Source: Albidovulum sp.
GTDB lineage: Bacteria > Pseudomonadota > Alphaproteobacteria > Rhodobacterales > Rhodobacteraceae
Length of the DNA: 64,000 bases
Reading direction: 5' to 3'
NCBI GenBank assembly: GCA_028823855.1
Contig: JAPPFL010000052.1
Span: forward strand, 21,846 to 85,845
The notes below the pieces were generated by a model. That model was not told the DNA's origin. It ran no database searches and saw only the letters and a list, made by a program, of their open reading frames with translations. This document shows, piece by piece, positions 46,801 through 54,971 of this stretch; position 1 is the first letter of the stretch; each line of letters opens with the position of its first letter. Made by a program: the position numbers and the translations under genes.

Positions 46801-47808
46801 TCAGTTATCGAAATCCACTTCTTGGACAAGCCTTAAGGCCGTAGGCCTGAATGATGCGATTTCCGCGAGGCTCACGCCGTCGCGAGTAAAGTCGCCCCAA
46901 GACTTGACAGTTTCGGAAGCAAGCGAATTTGATTCGACCGGATACTCGAAGTTTGCCTCGGCGTAAATTTTCTGCGCCTTCGGAGAAGCAAGAAATTCCA
47001 TCAGTTTTAGAGCGTTGCCGTGGTTCGGCGCATGCTTGGTCATGGCGATTCCCGAAACGTTTACATGGGTTCCGCCGTCTTCGAATTCGGGAAAAACGAT
47101 GCGTACCGAATCCGCCCAAGCTCTTTGCTCAGGATCCATCAACATCGCGCCCATGTAATATGTATTTCCGACAGATATATCGCATTCGCCGGCCCAGATA
47201 GCCTTTACCTGCGCTCGGTCGTTTCCCTGCGGCTTTCTTGCGAGGTTCGACTTTACTCCTGTCAGCCACGCTTTCGCAGATTCTGCGCCGTGATGCGCAA
47301 TAACGGCGGACAAAAGCGCCAGATTGTAAGCGTGCGTTCCGGACCGCGTACAAATTCGCCCTTTCCACTTTGGCAATGCCAAATCCTCGTAAGTCGTAAC
47401 TTCGCCGTCGGCGACTCGGTCAATCGAAGCGTATACGATGCGCGCTCTCAAGGTCAGCGCGAACCAATTGGAATTTGGTCCGCGATATTTCGCTGGGATA
47501 GTGCTCATGAGGACGTCCGAAGAGACCGGCTGCGCCAAGTCATTGTTTACGATCTCGCTGAGCCGGGAAATGTCAACGGTCAGCACGATGTCGGCCGGCG
47601 ATCTTTTGCCTTCCGCCTTAAGCCTTTCCACCATGCCTGTGTTCAGAAAGTTGACGTTGACGGCGATTCCCGTTTCTTCGGTAAACGCTTCGAATAAGGG
47701 AGAAACTAGCGCCGGCTGCCTATAGGAATAGACATTTACTTCATTTGCCGAAATTGGTGCCGCCAAGACGATTGCCGAAATCGCAGCGAGCGGGATTTTT
47801 CGAATCAT
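46801..47808 (-). CDS. Iron(III) ABC transporter binding protein (FutA/FbpA type)
   Basis: 335-residue periplasmic ferric-iron-binding protein. The signal peptide is residues 1-21 (ending PISA). The mature start EVNVYSYRQPALVSPLFEAFTEETGI is the FutA/FbpA signature. Tyrosine iron ligands are seen in VYSYR (residues 27-29) and in the adjacent pair Tyr 217-218 of GNTYYMG. LARKPQGNDRAQVKAIWAGECDISV is also typical. No permease or ATPase gene is next to it, so the membrane partners must be encoded elsewhere or be missing. The upstream region holds two dyads that may bind an iron-responsive regulator such as the Fur-type protein at 11.4 kb. Confidence 0.92.
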   Translation of the reverse strand: MIRKIPLAAISAIVLAAPISANEVNVYSYRQPALVSPLFEAFTEETGIAVNVNFLNTGMVERLKAEGKRSPADIVLTVDISRLSEIVNNDLAQPVSSDVLMSTIPAKYRGPNSNWFALTLRARIVYASIDRVADGEVTTYEDLALPKWKGRICTRSGTHAYNLALLSAVIAHHGAESAKAWLTGVKSNLARKPQGNDRAQVKAIWAGECDISVGNTYYMGAMLMDPEQRAWADSVRIVFPEFEDGGTHVNVSGIAMTKHAPNHGNALKLMEFLASPKAQKIYAEANFEYPVESNSLASETVKSWGDFTRDGVSLAEIASFRPTALRLVQEVDFDN

Positions 47809-48123
47809 TTCCGATTTTCCTTTCGTGGGTTCCGGGCATTATACCTTACTAATTTAGTCAGGAAAAGATTTGTCCGACTAATGCAGTCGGATTTATTTCG
47901 CTACGGTTTCCGTGAGGCGGATTGAGACCAATTCCGAGTCGTGCCCTACATAAACCCGCGCAATAGTCGCTGCCGTCCGATTGCGGCTATTTCGAGACAT
48001 TGCGAAGCGCGTCGCTGGTCCGCCGCCTGCAAAACCTTGAGATTTCGGCAACGGAGGCCGCGGGGAATCGGCTAATCGAAAATCGGAGTATGCGACCTCG
48101 CGACTTCAATACTCACGCCGGAA
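47809..48123. other. Regulatory spacer upstream of iron-binding protein gene
   Basis: About 315 bases between the divergently ending mazG gene and the iron-binding gene. It contains two dyads at 47848-47858 and 47874-47890 (listed separately); the remainder is unremarkable. Confidence 0.35.
47848..47890 (-). promoter_or_regulatory. Paired dyads, candidate metal-regulator operator
   Basis: ACTAATTTAGT (47848-47858) is an odd-centre palindrome. CCGACT-AATGC-AGTCGG (47874-47890) is a perfect 6-bp stem with a 5-base spacer. The TTAGTC and GACTAA parts also mirror each other across the pair (47854-47859 and 47876-47881). They lie 40-80 bases upstream of the iron-binding protein ATG, where an operator would be expected. 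They do not match a Fur consensus closely, so the regulator is unknown; the second dyad could instead be an RNA hairpin. Confidence 0.35.
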
Positions 48124-48948
48124 TTATGCTTCCTTTGATTCGCCGAGCTTCACCGCGTTCCAGGCTTCATCAAGTTCGTCAATTTCCATTCGGCGAATGT
48201 CGCGTCCCGTTTCCTTAATTCTTTGTTCCATGCGCGAGAATCTTCTCTGAAATTTCTCGTTGGCCCGGCGCAGCGCGCTTTCGGCGTCCAGGCTCAAATG
48301 ACGCGCAAGATTTACCAAGGAAAAAAGAAGGTCGCCAAATTCTTCTTCGGCGCGCGCCTTTTCCACGGCACTGTCGATAGCTTCCAATTCTTTTGCTTCT
48401 TCAACTACTTTTTCGAGGACGTCGACGCTGGAATTCCAATCGAAGCCGACAAGCGCAGCTCTATTTTGCAGCTTCAAGGCTCTCGTCAGGGCGGGCAGCG
48501 CAACCGCAATACCTGACAATGCGCTATCCTCGGTATCCTTCCGCTCTCGTGCCTTGCTTCTTTCCCAGTCTAATATTTGCTCCTCGGCGGTTTTCTCTTG
48601 AGATTCCGCTTCAAAAACATGCGGATGCCGGGAAACCATTTTATCTGCCGATGCGTGGGCGACTTCGTCAAAATCGAACAGGTTCTTCTCGTATGCAATT
48701 TGAGAATGGTAAACGGCTTGCAGCAACAGGTCGCCTAGTTCGCCTTTAAGCTCGTTCCAGTCCCGCTTTCGAATTGCGTCCGCGACTTCGTATGCTTCTT
48801 CAATGGTATACGGCGCAATCGTGTCAAAGTCCTGCTCGATATCCCAAGGGCATCCGCATTCGGGATCCCGAAGCTTTCGCATTATTTGAACCAACCGGTC
48901 TATGCCTGCATCGGCATTCGCGGACTTCGTCGATTCGCCTTTTGCCAT
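48124..48948 (-). CDS. mazG: Nucleoside triphosphate pyrophosphohydrolase MazG
   Basis: Hydrolyses (d)NTPs to monophosphates and diphosphate, a house-cleaning enzyme. The 274-residue protein has two MazG domains. The first carries MRKLRDPECGCPWDIEQDFDTIAPYTIEEAYEV (CPWD near residue 33, EExxE metal residues near 50-54) and ELKGELGDLLLQAVYHSQIA. The second includes EEFGDLLFSLVNLARHLSLDAESALR and ends KFQRRFSRMEQRI. The open frame extends to 49080, but the ATG at 48948 has GGAG six bases ahead and starts shortly before the conserved domain. It lies divergent from the TRAP operon with 130 bases between. Confidence 0.95.
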   Translation of the reverse strand: MAKGESTKSANADAGIDRLVQIMRKLRDPECGCPWDIEQDFDTIAPYTIEEAYEVADAIRKRDWNELKGELGDLLLQAVYHSQIAYEKNLFDFDEVAHASADKMVSRHPHVFEAESQEKTAEEQILDWERSKARERKDTEDSALSGIAVALPALTRALKLQNRAALVGFDWNSSVDVLEKVVEEAKELEAIDSAVEKARAEEEFGDLLFSLVNLARHLSLDAESALRRANEKFQRRFSRMEQRIKETGRDIRRMEIDELDEAWNAVKLGESKEA

Positions 48949-49078
48949 TTCATGCTCCGTTCGAACCCGAAAAAATTCGGGAGTTGGCGCAATTCGAGAA
49001 TGCATAGGATGCTCGATTGCGCGAATCGGGACGTTAAAGTAGTTATCCCGCAGATTTTGACAATTAAAGGACCGAACC

Positions 49079-50074
49079 ATGAAAGTTATGGCCGCCGCGG
49101 CTGCGATTGCATTGCTGACCTACGCCAATCCCTTGCTGGCAGCTTGCGACGACGGTGAAATCGTCATCAAGTTCAGCCACGTTACGAATACGGACAAGCA
49201 TCCCAAGGGAATCGCCGCCACGCTCCTGCAGCAGCGCATCAACGACGAAATGGACGGAAAGGCCTGTATGGAGGTTTTTGCGAATTCATCCTTGTACAAC
49301 GATGACCAAGCGCTAGAGGCCATGCTGCAAGGCGATCTGCAATTTGCTGCCCCGTCGCTTTCAAAATTCGAGAAATTTACTAAGCAATTTCGGATATTTG
49401 ACCTCCCATTCATGTTCCCGAACATCGAAGCCGTCGACGCATTCCAAGCTTCGGAGGCAGGGCAGGCCATGAAGGAAACAATGCGCAGACGCGGCCTTCA
49501 CGGGCTCGAATTCTGGCACAATGGCATGAAGCAATTCTCCGCCAATCGCCCGCTGCTGCTGCCGGAAGATGCTTCAGGACTAAAATTTCGCGTACAGCGA
49601 TCGGACGTCCTCGTGGCGCAAATTGAAGCTCTTGACGCGTCGCCGCAACCTATGGCGTTTTCCGAGGTCTATGGAGCTCTTCAGACCGGCACGGTCGATG
49701 GCCAGGAAAACACTTGGTCCAATATCTACGGTAGAAAGTTTTTTGAGATCCAAGACGGCATATCGGAGACGAATCACGGAATAATCGATTATCTTGTTGT
49801 GACGTCCGTTGACTGGTGGGAAGCGCTACCCGACGACGTCCGATCTCAAGTCGCCCAAATCTTGCGCGAAGTCACTGAAGCTCGAAACGGCGAAGCCTAC
49901 TCCGTAAATCAGGATGCGAGACAGGCGATCATCGATGCCGGAGGCGTTGTACGACAATTGACCGATGACCAACGCGCTGCCTGGGTAGAGGCTATGAAGC
50001 CGGTTTGGAAAAAGTTCGAGGGCGACATTGGCGCGGAGAATATCGCCGCTGCGCAGTCGATTTTGGGATCGTAG
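49079..50074 (+). CDS. dctP: TRAP transporter solute-binding protein DctP
   Basis: 331-residue periplasmic receptor of a tripartite ATP-independent transporter. A signal peptide spans about 1-21 (ending LLAA). IVIKFSHVTNTDKHPKG is the DctP mature start. Further landmarks are LEFWHNGMKQFSANRPLLLPEDASGLKFRVQRSD (with the carboxylate-binding Arg in KFRVQ) and ALQTGTVDGQENTWSNIY, the family signature. This subclass typically binds C4-dicarboxylates, but the signature does not fix the ligand. AAAGGA lies ahead of the ATG. A 12-bp hairpin follows the stop before dctQ. Confidence 0.92.
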   Translation: MKVMAAAAAIALLTYANPLLAACDDGEIVIKFSHVTNTDKHPKGIAATLLQQRINDEMDGKACMEVFANSSLYNDDQALEAMLQGDLQFAAPSLSKFEKFTKQFRIFDLPFMFPNIEAVDAFQASEAGQAMKETMRRRGLHGLEFWHNGMKQFSANRPLLLPEDASGLKFRVQRSDVLVAQIEALDASPQPMAFSEVYGALQTGTVDGQENTWSNIYGRKFFEIQDGISETNHGIIDYLVVTSVDWWEALPDDVRSQVAQILREVTEARNGEAYSVNQDARQAIIDAGGVVRQLTDDQRAAWVEAMKPVWKKFEGDIGAENIAAAQSILGS

Positions 50075-50103
50075 CTCCCTCGATTGGTCTTCCACGGATT
50101 TTC

Positions 50104-50139
50104 GCGGCGGCCCGGAATGCATGATAACCGGACCGCCGC
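50104..50139 (+). promoter_or_regulatory. Intercistronic hairpin after dctP
   Basis: A 12-bp stem with one C-A mismatch (left arm GCGGCGGCCCGG at 50104-50115, right arm CCGGACCGCCGC at 50128-50139, 12-base loop), 30 bases after the dctP stop. There is no U-run. Its position, like the one after the peptide-binding gene at 14.1 kb, suggests stabilisation of the binding-protein message relative to the permease genes. Confidence 0.6.
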
Positions 50140-50195
50140 CGCCGCGAGCGTCCGTAGTCATTGCAGGTGACTGATTTGGCCTTTCGGGTTCCCGC

Positions 50196-50852
50196 ATGTC
50201 ACTAGGAGAATGGGCCGAAAAGTTCGAAGAGCGCGCTATTGCCGTAATTCTAGGCCTCATGGTCATCGTGACATTCATAAATGTCGTGATGCGCTATGGA
50301 TTCAGCGCCAGTTTCATCTGGAGCCTCGAAATCACGCTTGTCTTGTTTTCTTGGCTTGTTCTTTTGGGGATGAGCTACTGCGTGAAGAAAAGAGCGCACT
50401 TGGGCGTTGACGCGCTCGTGAACATTGTTTCACGGAAATGGAAGCGAATTCTTGGCATTGCCGCCGCGGCGGTCTGCGTCGCCTATGCTTTTTTGCTTTT
50501 CAAGGGCGCATGGGACTATTGGGCGCCCTTCGCCGGGATGGATTCGACGACAGGCCGCTGGTTTCCGACAGGATTCGATGAGAACACGCGAGACCGAGCC
50601 TGGTACGAAACCGAGCAAATCCCGATGCCCGACTTTTTGAGATTTTTCGAACCGATGCTTAACGAGGGCGAAAGGTACGAGAAACTTCCCAGATTCATTC
50701 CCTACGCAATACTCCCGATTGGAGCGCTATTGCTGATTTTCCGATTATTGCGAGCATCTGTTCGAATCGTCTCCGGGCGCGAAACGGTCTTGATCGCGAG
50801 CCACGAAGTTCAAGATGCGATCGACAGACGTCCGGAAGAGGACGAAAACTGA
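50196..50852 (+). CDS. dctQ: TRAP transporter small permease DctQ
   Basis: Small membrane subunit of the TRAP transporter, 218 residues. It has four main hydrophobic segments, with VTFINVVMRYGFSASFIWSLEITLVLFSWLVLLGMSYCVKKRAHLGVDAL being the DctQ family core. A longer than usual hydrophilic stretch (about residues 90-160, FAGMDSTTGRWFPTGFDEN onward) lies between helices 3 and 4, and the C-terminus is charged. Its stop is three bases before the dctM TTG start, so translation is coupled. It sits between dctP and dctM in the standard P-Q-M order. Confidence 0.9.
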   Translation: MSLGEWAEKFEERAIAVILGLMVIVTFINVVMRYGFSASFIWSLEITLVLFSWLVLLGMSYCVKKRAHLGVDALVNIVSRKWKRILGIAAAAVCVAYAFLLFKGAWDYWAPFAGMDSTTGRWFPTGFDENTRDRAWYETEQIPMPDFLRFFEPMLNEGERYEKLPRFIPYAILPIGALLLIFRLLRASVRIVSGRETVLIASHEVQDAIDRRPEEDEN

Positions 50853-50855
50853 CAC

Positions 50856-52232
50856 TTGGCAGTCGTTCTTCTGTTCATATCCGTAATACTCCTACTGCTT
50901 ATTGGAGTACCGATCGCGATTGCGCTCGGATTCTCATCGATGATTTTCTTGCTAGTGCTCTCGGACACTTCGGTCGCTTCAATCGCTCAATCGCTCTATC
51001 AGGCCATGGCAGGCCATTACACGCTGCTGGCAATTCCATTTTTCATACTTGCGTCCTGCTTTATGTCGACTGGAGGCGTCGCGCGCCGCATCATCCGGTT
51101 TTCCGTTGCAGTCGTGGGCCACTTTCCGGGAGGTCTTGCGATCGCCGGAGTTTTCGCGTGTATGCTTTTTGCGGCCCTTTCCGGATCATCGCCCGCGACT
51201 GTTGTCGCGATCGGCTCTATCGTTATCGCCGGCATGCGGCAGGTCGGTTTTTCAAATGAGTTCGCGGCCGGCGTAATCTGCAATGCCGGCACGCTTGGCA
51301 TCCTGATTCCGCCGTCGATCGTCATGGTCGTCTACGCATCGGCAACAGATGTTTCCGTCGGCCGGATGTTTCTTGCTGGCGTTATTCCAGGCATCCTGGC
51401 GGGAATCATGCTCATGGCGTCCATCTTTTTGATTTCCGTTTACAAGAATCTTCCTAGGGGCGAATGGCAAGGCTGGAAGGAAGTATTCGAATCAGGATTC
51501 TACGCTAGCTGGGGGCTCTTGCTGATTGTCCTCATTCTGGGCGGAATTTACGGCGGAATCTTTACGCCGACTGAAGCCGCCGCGGTGGCGGCGATTTACG
51601 CCTTCGTGGTGGCGAACTTCGTCTACAGGGACATGGGACCGCTCGCGGCTTCGCGAACCGAAGGCAAATTGCCGCTAGGAAGGAAACCTACCTCAATCAT
51701 TACAGTATTTTTCCATCGCGATACTATGGATACGCTATTTGAGGCCAGCAAGCTCACAGTTGTCTTGCTGTTCATCATCGCGAACGCCTTGATCCTCAAG
51801 CACGTATTGACCGTCGAGCAGATCCCTCAGCAGATCGCAGGCGCTATGCTGGAAGCAGGGTTCGGCCCCGTTGTTTTCCTGATCGTTGTAAATGCCGTCC
51901 TGCTAATCGGCGGTCAATTCATGGAGCCCTCGGGACTGATCGTCATCGTCGCACCGCTCGTTTTTCCGATCGCCATTGAGCTAGGCATCGATCCCATCCA
52001 CCTCGGCATCATCATGGTTGTCAACATGGAGATCGGCATGATCACGCCGCCGGTAGGATTGAATTTATTCGTAACTTCGGGGGTCTCAGGATTGCCGGTT
52101 TTGAGCGTCGTGCGCGCCGCAATGCCATTTCTCGCAATTCTATTCCTGTTCTTGATCATGGTCACCTACATCCCATGGCTGTCAACCTTTCTTCCCACTG
52201 CATTAATGGGGCCGGAGATTATAACTAGTTGA
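50856..52232 (+). CDS. dctM: TRAP transporter large permease DctM
   Basis: Large channel-forming subunit, 458 residues with about 12-14 hydrophobic segments. DctM hallmarks are present: IPFFILASCFMSTGGVARRIIRF near 57-79, GCMLFAALSGSSPATVVAIGSI (here ACMLFAALSGSSPATVVAIGSI), AGVICNAGTLGILIPPSIVMVVYA near 138-161, GGIYGGIFTPTEAAAVAAIYA near 227-247 and the late NMEIGMITPPVGLNLFVTSG. It begins with TTG at 50856. The family is usually around 430 residues; a short cytoplasmic loop near 262-295 accounts for the extra length. The three genes form a complete transporter. Confidence 0.93.
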   Translation: MAVVLLFISVILLLLIGVPIAIALGFSSMIFLLVLSDTSVASIAQSLYQAMAGHYTLLAIPFFILASCFMSTGGVARRIIRFSVAVVGHFPGGLAIAGVFACMLFAALSGSSPATVVAIGSIVIAGMRQVGFSNEFAAGVICNAGTLGILIPPSIVMVVYASATDVSVGRMFLAGVIPGILAGIMLMASIFLISVYKNLPRGEWQGWKEVFESGFYASWGLLLIVLILGGIYGGIFTPTEAAAVAAIYAFVVANFVYRDMGPLAASRTEGKLPLGRKPTSIITVFFHRDTMDTLFEASKLTVVLLFIIANALILKHVLTVEQIPQQIAGAMLEAGFGPVVFLIVVNAVLLIGGQFMEPSGLIVIVAPLVFPIAIELGIDPIHLGIIMVVNMEIGMITPPVGLNLFVTSGVSGLPVLSVVRAAMPFLAILFLFLIMVTYIPWLSTFLPTALMGPEIITS

Positions 52233-53244
52233 CCGCCAAAGTTCATGTTTCCGATGAACTCGGAATTTTATTCGACCATGGCTGCGGTATGAACATTGAT
52301 CGATCAAATTGAGCATGCGCCGATGGCGATCGGACTAGACGGTTTTCGGAGAGCTTCGTTGATCTGTCGATCACACATTTGAGGGACCGCATATTCAATT
52401 GACTCCATTAAAGCCAGCCACCGACAAATATTATTCCCATTTGTCCGGAATGACCGCACGCTCGCCGTTCATGATCGCGTCGATACTGTCGGGGTTTGCA
52501 ATATTCCGGCTTGAAAAGGCCGTTTTTTCCCGTGCTCGCGACGGTCGGTGAATTCAATTAGTCGGAAGCAATCCGGAACGCGCTTTCTTCTTCTCAAGCA
52601 GTCTATTTCAAGAAGCTGATCCGTCCGGATAGCCCTTGTCATGAGGCTTTTCGGCGCGGGCCCGAGGAGCGTGTCCGATTGCCCGGAGCGGAAGAGGGCA
52701 GCCCTAGCCAATTGCCGTTCATCGAACCGCGAAGGATCAACGCGATGGGGAGCGGGCTGCGGACCTTGGCGCCTCGCTTGCGCACGCGGCTAATTTTCAC
52801 TAGGTCTTCCGACGTGTCGGCGGATCGTTCGAACTCGATCGGAAACGGATTTTATTTGCCTCGCCCATGATGGAAGTCGTTGAAGACTGCGCCATACCGG
52901 GATCGCGTGGTGGCTGCACGCGAAATATCGGCGCGAATGCGCAGGGCTGCGGGAAAAATCAATTTATGCCAAATATGGTCCGTCTAGTGCTATTTTTCAA
53001 TCGAGCGTTTCAAATTTTTGTGGAATTACGCTTCGGGATGGTTTTCTGCTCGAATCCTGCCGTCGTTTTCAATCGATCATGTGAGATCAAAAGGGCGTCG
53101 GAGTCCGCACTGTGTTCTATTCCGGATTGGGCTTCGGCGATATGTCGGCGGTTCGTCGTCGCGTAGTCTTCGCCTGCGACTCGACACGAAGATTCTCGCG
53201 GTTTTTAGCTACGGATCGCCAGTAATAGAGGGAACGAAAAGCCC
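52233..53244. other. About 1 kb without a supportable gene
   Basis: Between the TRAP operon and the AAA/DUF4276 pair. Only unconvincing short frames were seen. The GAGGGAA site of the AAA gene lies at its end. Confidence 0.4.
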
Positions 53245-54273
53245 ATGCTCGACCGGATCGAAATTGAAGGCTTTAAGAGCATCAAACATCTCGAATTCCA
53301 TCTTGGCAAGGTCAACGTGCTGATTGGACCGAATGGATCGGGGAAGTCCAACGTACTCGGCGCCATGCTGTTGCTGCGCGACACTCTCAGCGACGATGAA
53401 TTGGTCACCAATGTATTGCGCTCGGGCGGTGCGAACAAAATCCTGCACTTTGGAGCCAAGAATACAGAGAGAATCAGGTTTGAGATCGATTTTCACGAAA
53501 TGCCCGAAGCGTATGAACAAGAACTACTTGCAAGCGAAGGTGACAATCTTTTTGCGCGGCGATTTCCTATTCTTGGAGACGAGCAATGGAATTCCTACCG
53601 ATGGCAACGCCAAATTATTCGCCAGTTTCACTGTTACCATTTTCAGGATACGAGTCCGTCGTCTCCAATAAGACAAATTACCGACCTTCACGACAACCGC
53701 TATTTGCGACCGAATGGATCGAACCTCGCCGCCATTCTTTATTTCTTGCGACAGAAACACTCCAGTTCCTACAGCATGATCCGGCACACGGTGCAACTTG
53801 CGGCGCCTTTCTTTAAGGATTTTCAACTTAAGCCCCTGGCTTTGAACGAAGACAAGATCCGCCTCGAATGGCGGCATTGGGGATCGGACGCTTACTTCGA
53901 CGCCTCTTCATTTTCGGATGGCACGCTGCGATTCTTATCTCTTGCGACTTTGCTGCTCCAGCCGCCGCGGATCCGTCCTTCGGTGATCATCATGGACGAA
54001 CCCGAACTTGGTTTGCATCCTTACGCAATTACGCTCTTGGCATCGCTCATAAAGCAGGCGTCCACGGATTCTCAGGTCATTCTTGCTACGCAGTCACCTT
54101 TTCTTTTGGACCACTTCGAACCGGAGGATGTGCTCGTTGCCGACCGGGCGGGAGGTACGACGCAGTTGACAAGGCTTGATCCGAAACAATTGAAGGCGTG
54201 GTTGAACGAATTCAGCCTCGGGCAGCTTTGGGAAAAGAACGAGTTCGGTGGCCGTCCTGCTCGAGAATCATGA
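53245..54273 (+). CDS. AAA family ATPase, SMC/RecF-like (AAA_21), paired with DUF4276
   Basis: 342-residue ABC-type ATPase of the OLD/RecF-like COG4637 group. It begins MLDRIEIEGFKSIKHLEFHLG; Walker A is GPNGSGKS at 28-35, the signature-like SSFSDGTLRFLSLATLLL at 221-238, Walker B VIIMDEPELGLHP at 247-259, and ATQSPFLLDHF at 281-291 closes the ATPase core. The middle section (about 85-215) has a divergent helical part in place of a coiled coil. All catalytic motifs are intact. It overlaps the DUF4276 gene by ATGA, so the two are translationally coupled. Such ATPase plus TOPRIM-like pairs resemble split OLD-type anti-phage systems; the defence role is inference. Confidence 0.88.
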   Translation: MLDRIEIEGFKSIKHLEFHLGKVNVLIGPNGSGKSNVLGAMLLLRDTLSDDELVTNVLRSGGANKILHFGAKNTERIRFEIDFHEMPEAYEQELLASEGDNLFARRFPILGDEQWNSYRWQRQIIRQFHCYHFQDTSPSSPIRQITDLHDNRYLRPNGSNLAAILYFLRQKHSSSYSMIRHTVQLAAPFFKDFQLKPLALNEDKIRLEWRHWGSDAYFDASSFSDGTLRFLSLATLLLQPPRIRPSVIIMDEPELGLHPYAITLLASLIKQASTDSQVILATQSPFLLDHFEPEDVLVADRAGGTTQLTRLDPKQLKAWLNEFSLGQLWEKNEFGGRPARES

Positions 54274-54971
54274 CACGGTTGCTTGTTCATGTCGAAGGCC
54301 AAACCGATGAGGCATTTGTAAACCAAGTTCTTGCGCCGCATCTGGAATGTCGCGGTTTTTCGCAAGTGAGCGCTCGTCTGATGGGAAATGCGCGCCAACG
54401 CGCCCGTCGAGGCGGGATCACGGGTTGGCCGTCGGCACGATCGGATATCCTACGCCATCTCCGAGAAGACCGGGGCTGTATCGCAACTATCATGGTGGAC
54501 TACTACGGTCTTCCTCAGCGAGGGGGCGAAGCATGGCCGCAACGTGCGAGAGCTACACTTCGTCCCTTTCCCGAAAAGGCTGGATCAATCGAACGCGCAC
54601 TTTTAGAGGACATCGCCCGCAATATGGGTGCTGGCTTCAACAAGCACCGTTTCGTTCCTTACCTGGCGATGCACGAATTCGAGGCTCTACTTTTCAGCAA
54701 CTGTGAAAGATTTGGCGATGGAATCGGCCATCCGAATCTGATCCCGAAACTACAGAAAATCCGGCACGCATTTGTAAGTCCGGAGGAGATCAATGATTCG
54801 CCGAAAAGTGCGCCATCCAAGCGGATCCAGGCTCTCGTCGTGGATTACCAGAAACCGCTCCATGGAACCATCGCTGCCATGAGCATAGGAATACATTGCA
54901 TCCGAGCGGAATGTCCGCACTTTTGCGATTGGCTCGCACGCTTGGAACAATCGCTGCCTAGTAGCAGATGA
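54270..54971 (+). CDS. DUF4276 protein, TOPRIM-like partner of the AAA ATPase
   Basis: 233-residue DUF4276 protein. LLVHVEGQTDEAFV at 4-17 carries the TOPRIM-type glutamate (Glu 9 of VEGxTD). IMVDYYGLP at 74-82 supplies an acidic motif, and FVPYLAMHEFEALLFS at 128-143 is the family signature. These fit a Mg-dependent nuclease-like fold. The frame runs upstream to 54198, but the ATG at 54270 overlapping the ATPase stop, and the fit to the family start, decide. The pair lies alone, with about 1 kb and 1.5 kb of gene-less DNA on either side, as expected for a mobile two-gene module. No transposase or attachment site was found. Confidence 0.85.
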   Translation: MTRLLVHVEGQTDEAFVNQVLAPHLECRGFSQVSARLMGNARQRARRGGITGWPSARSDILRHLREDRGCIATIMVDYYGLPQRGGEAWPQRARATLRPFPEKAGSIERALLEDIARNMGAGFNKHRFVPYLAMHEFEALLFSNCERFGDGIGHPNLIPKLQKIRHAFVSPEEINDSPKSAPSKRIQALVVDYQKPLHGTIAAMSIGIHCIRAECPHFCDWLARLEQSLPSSR

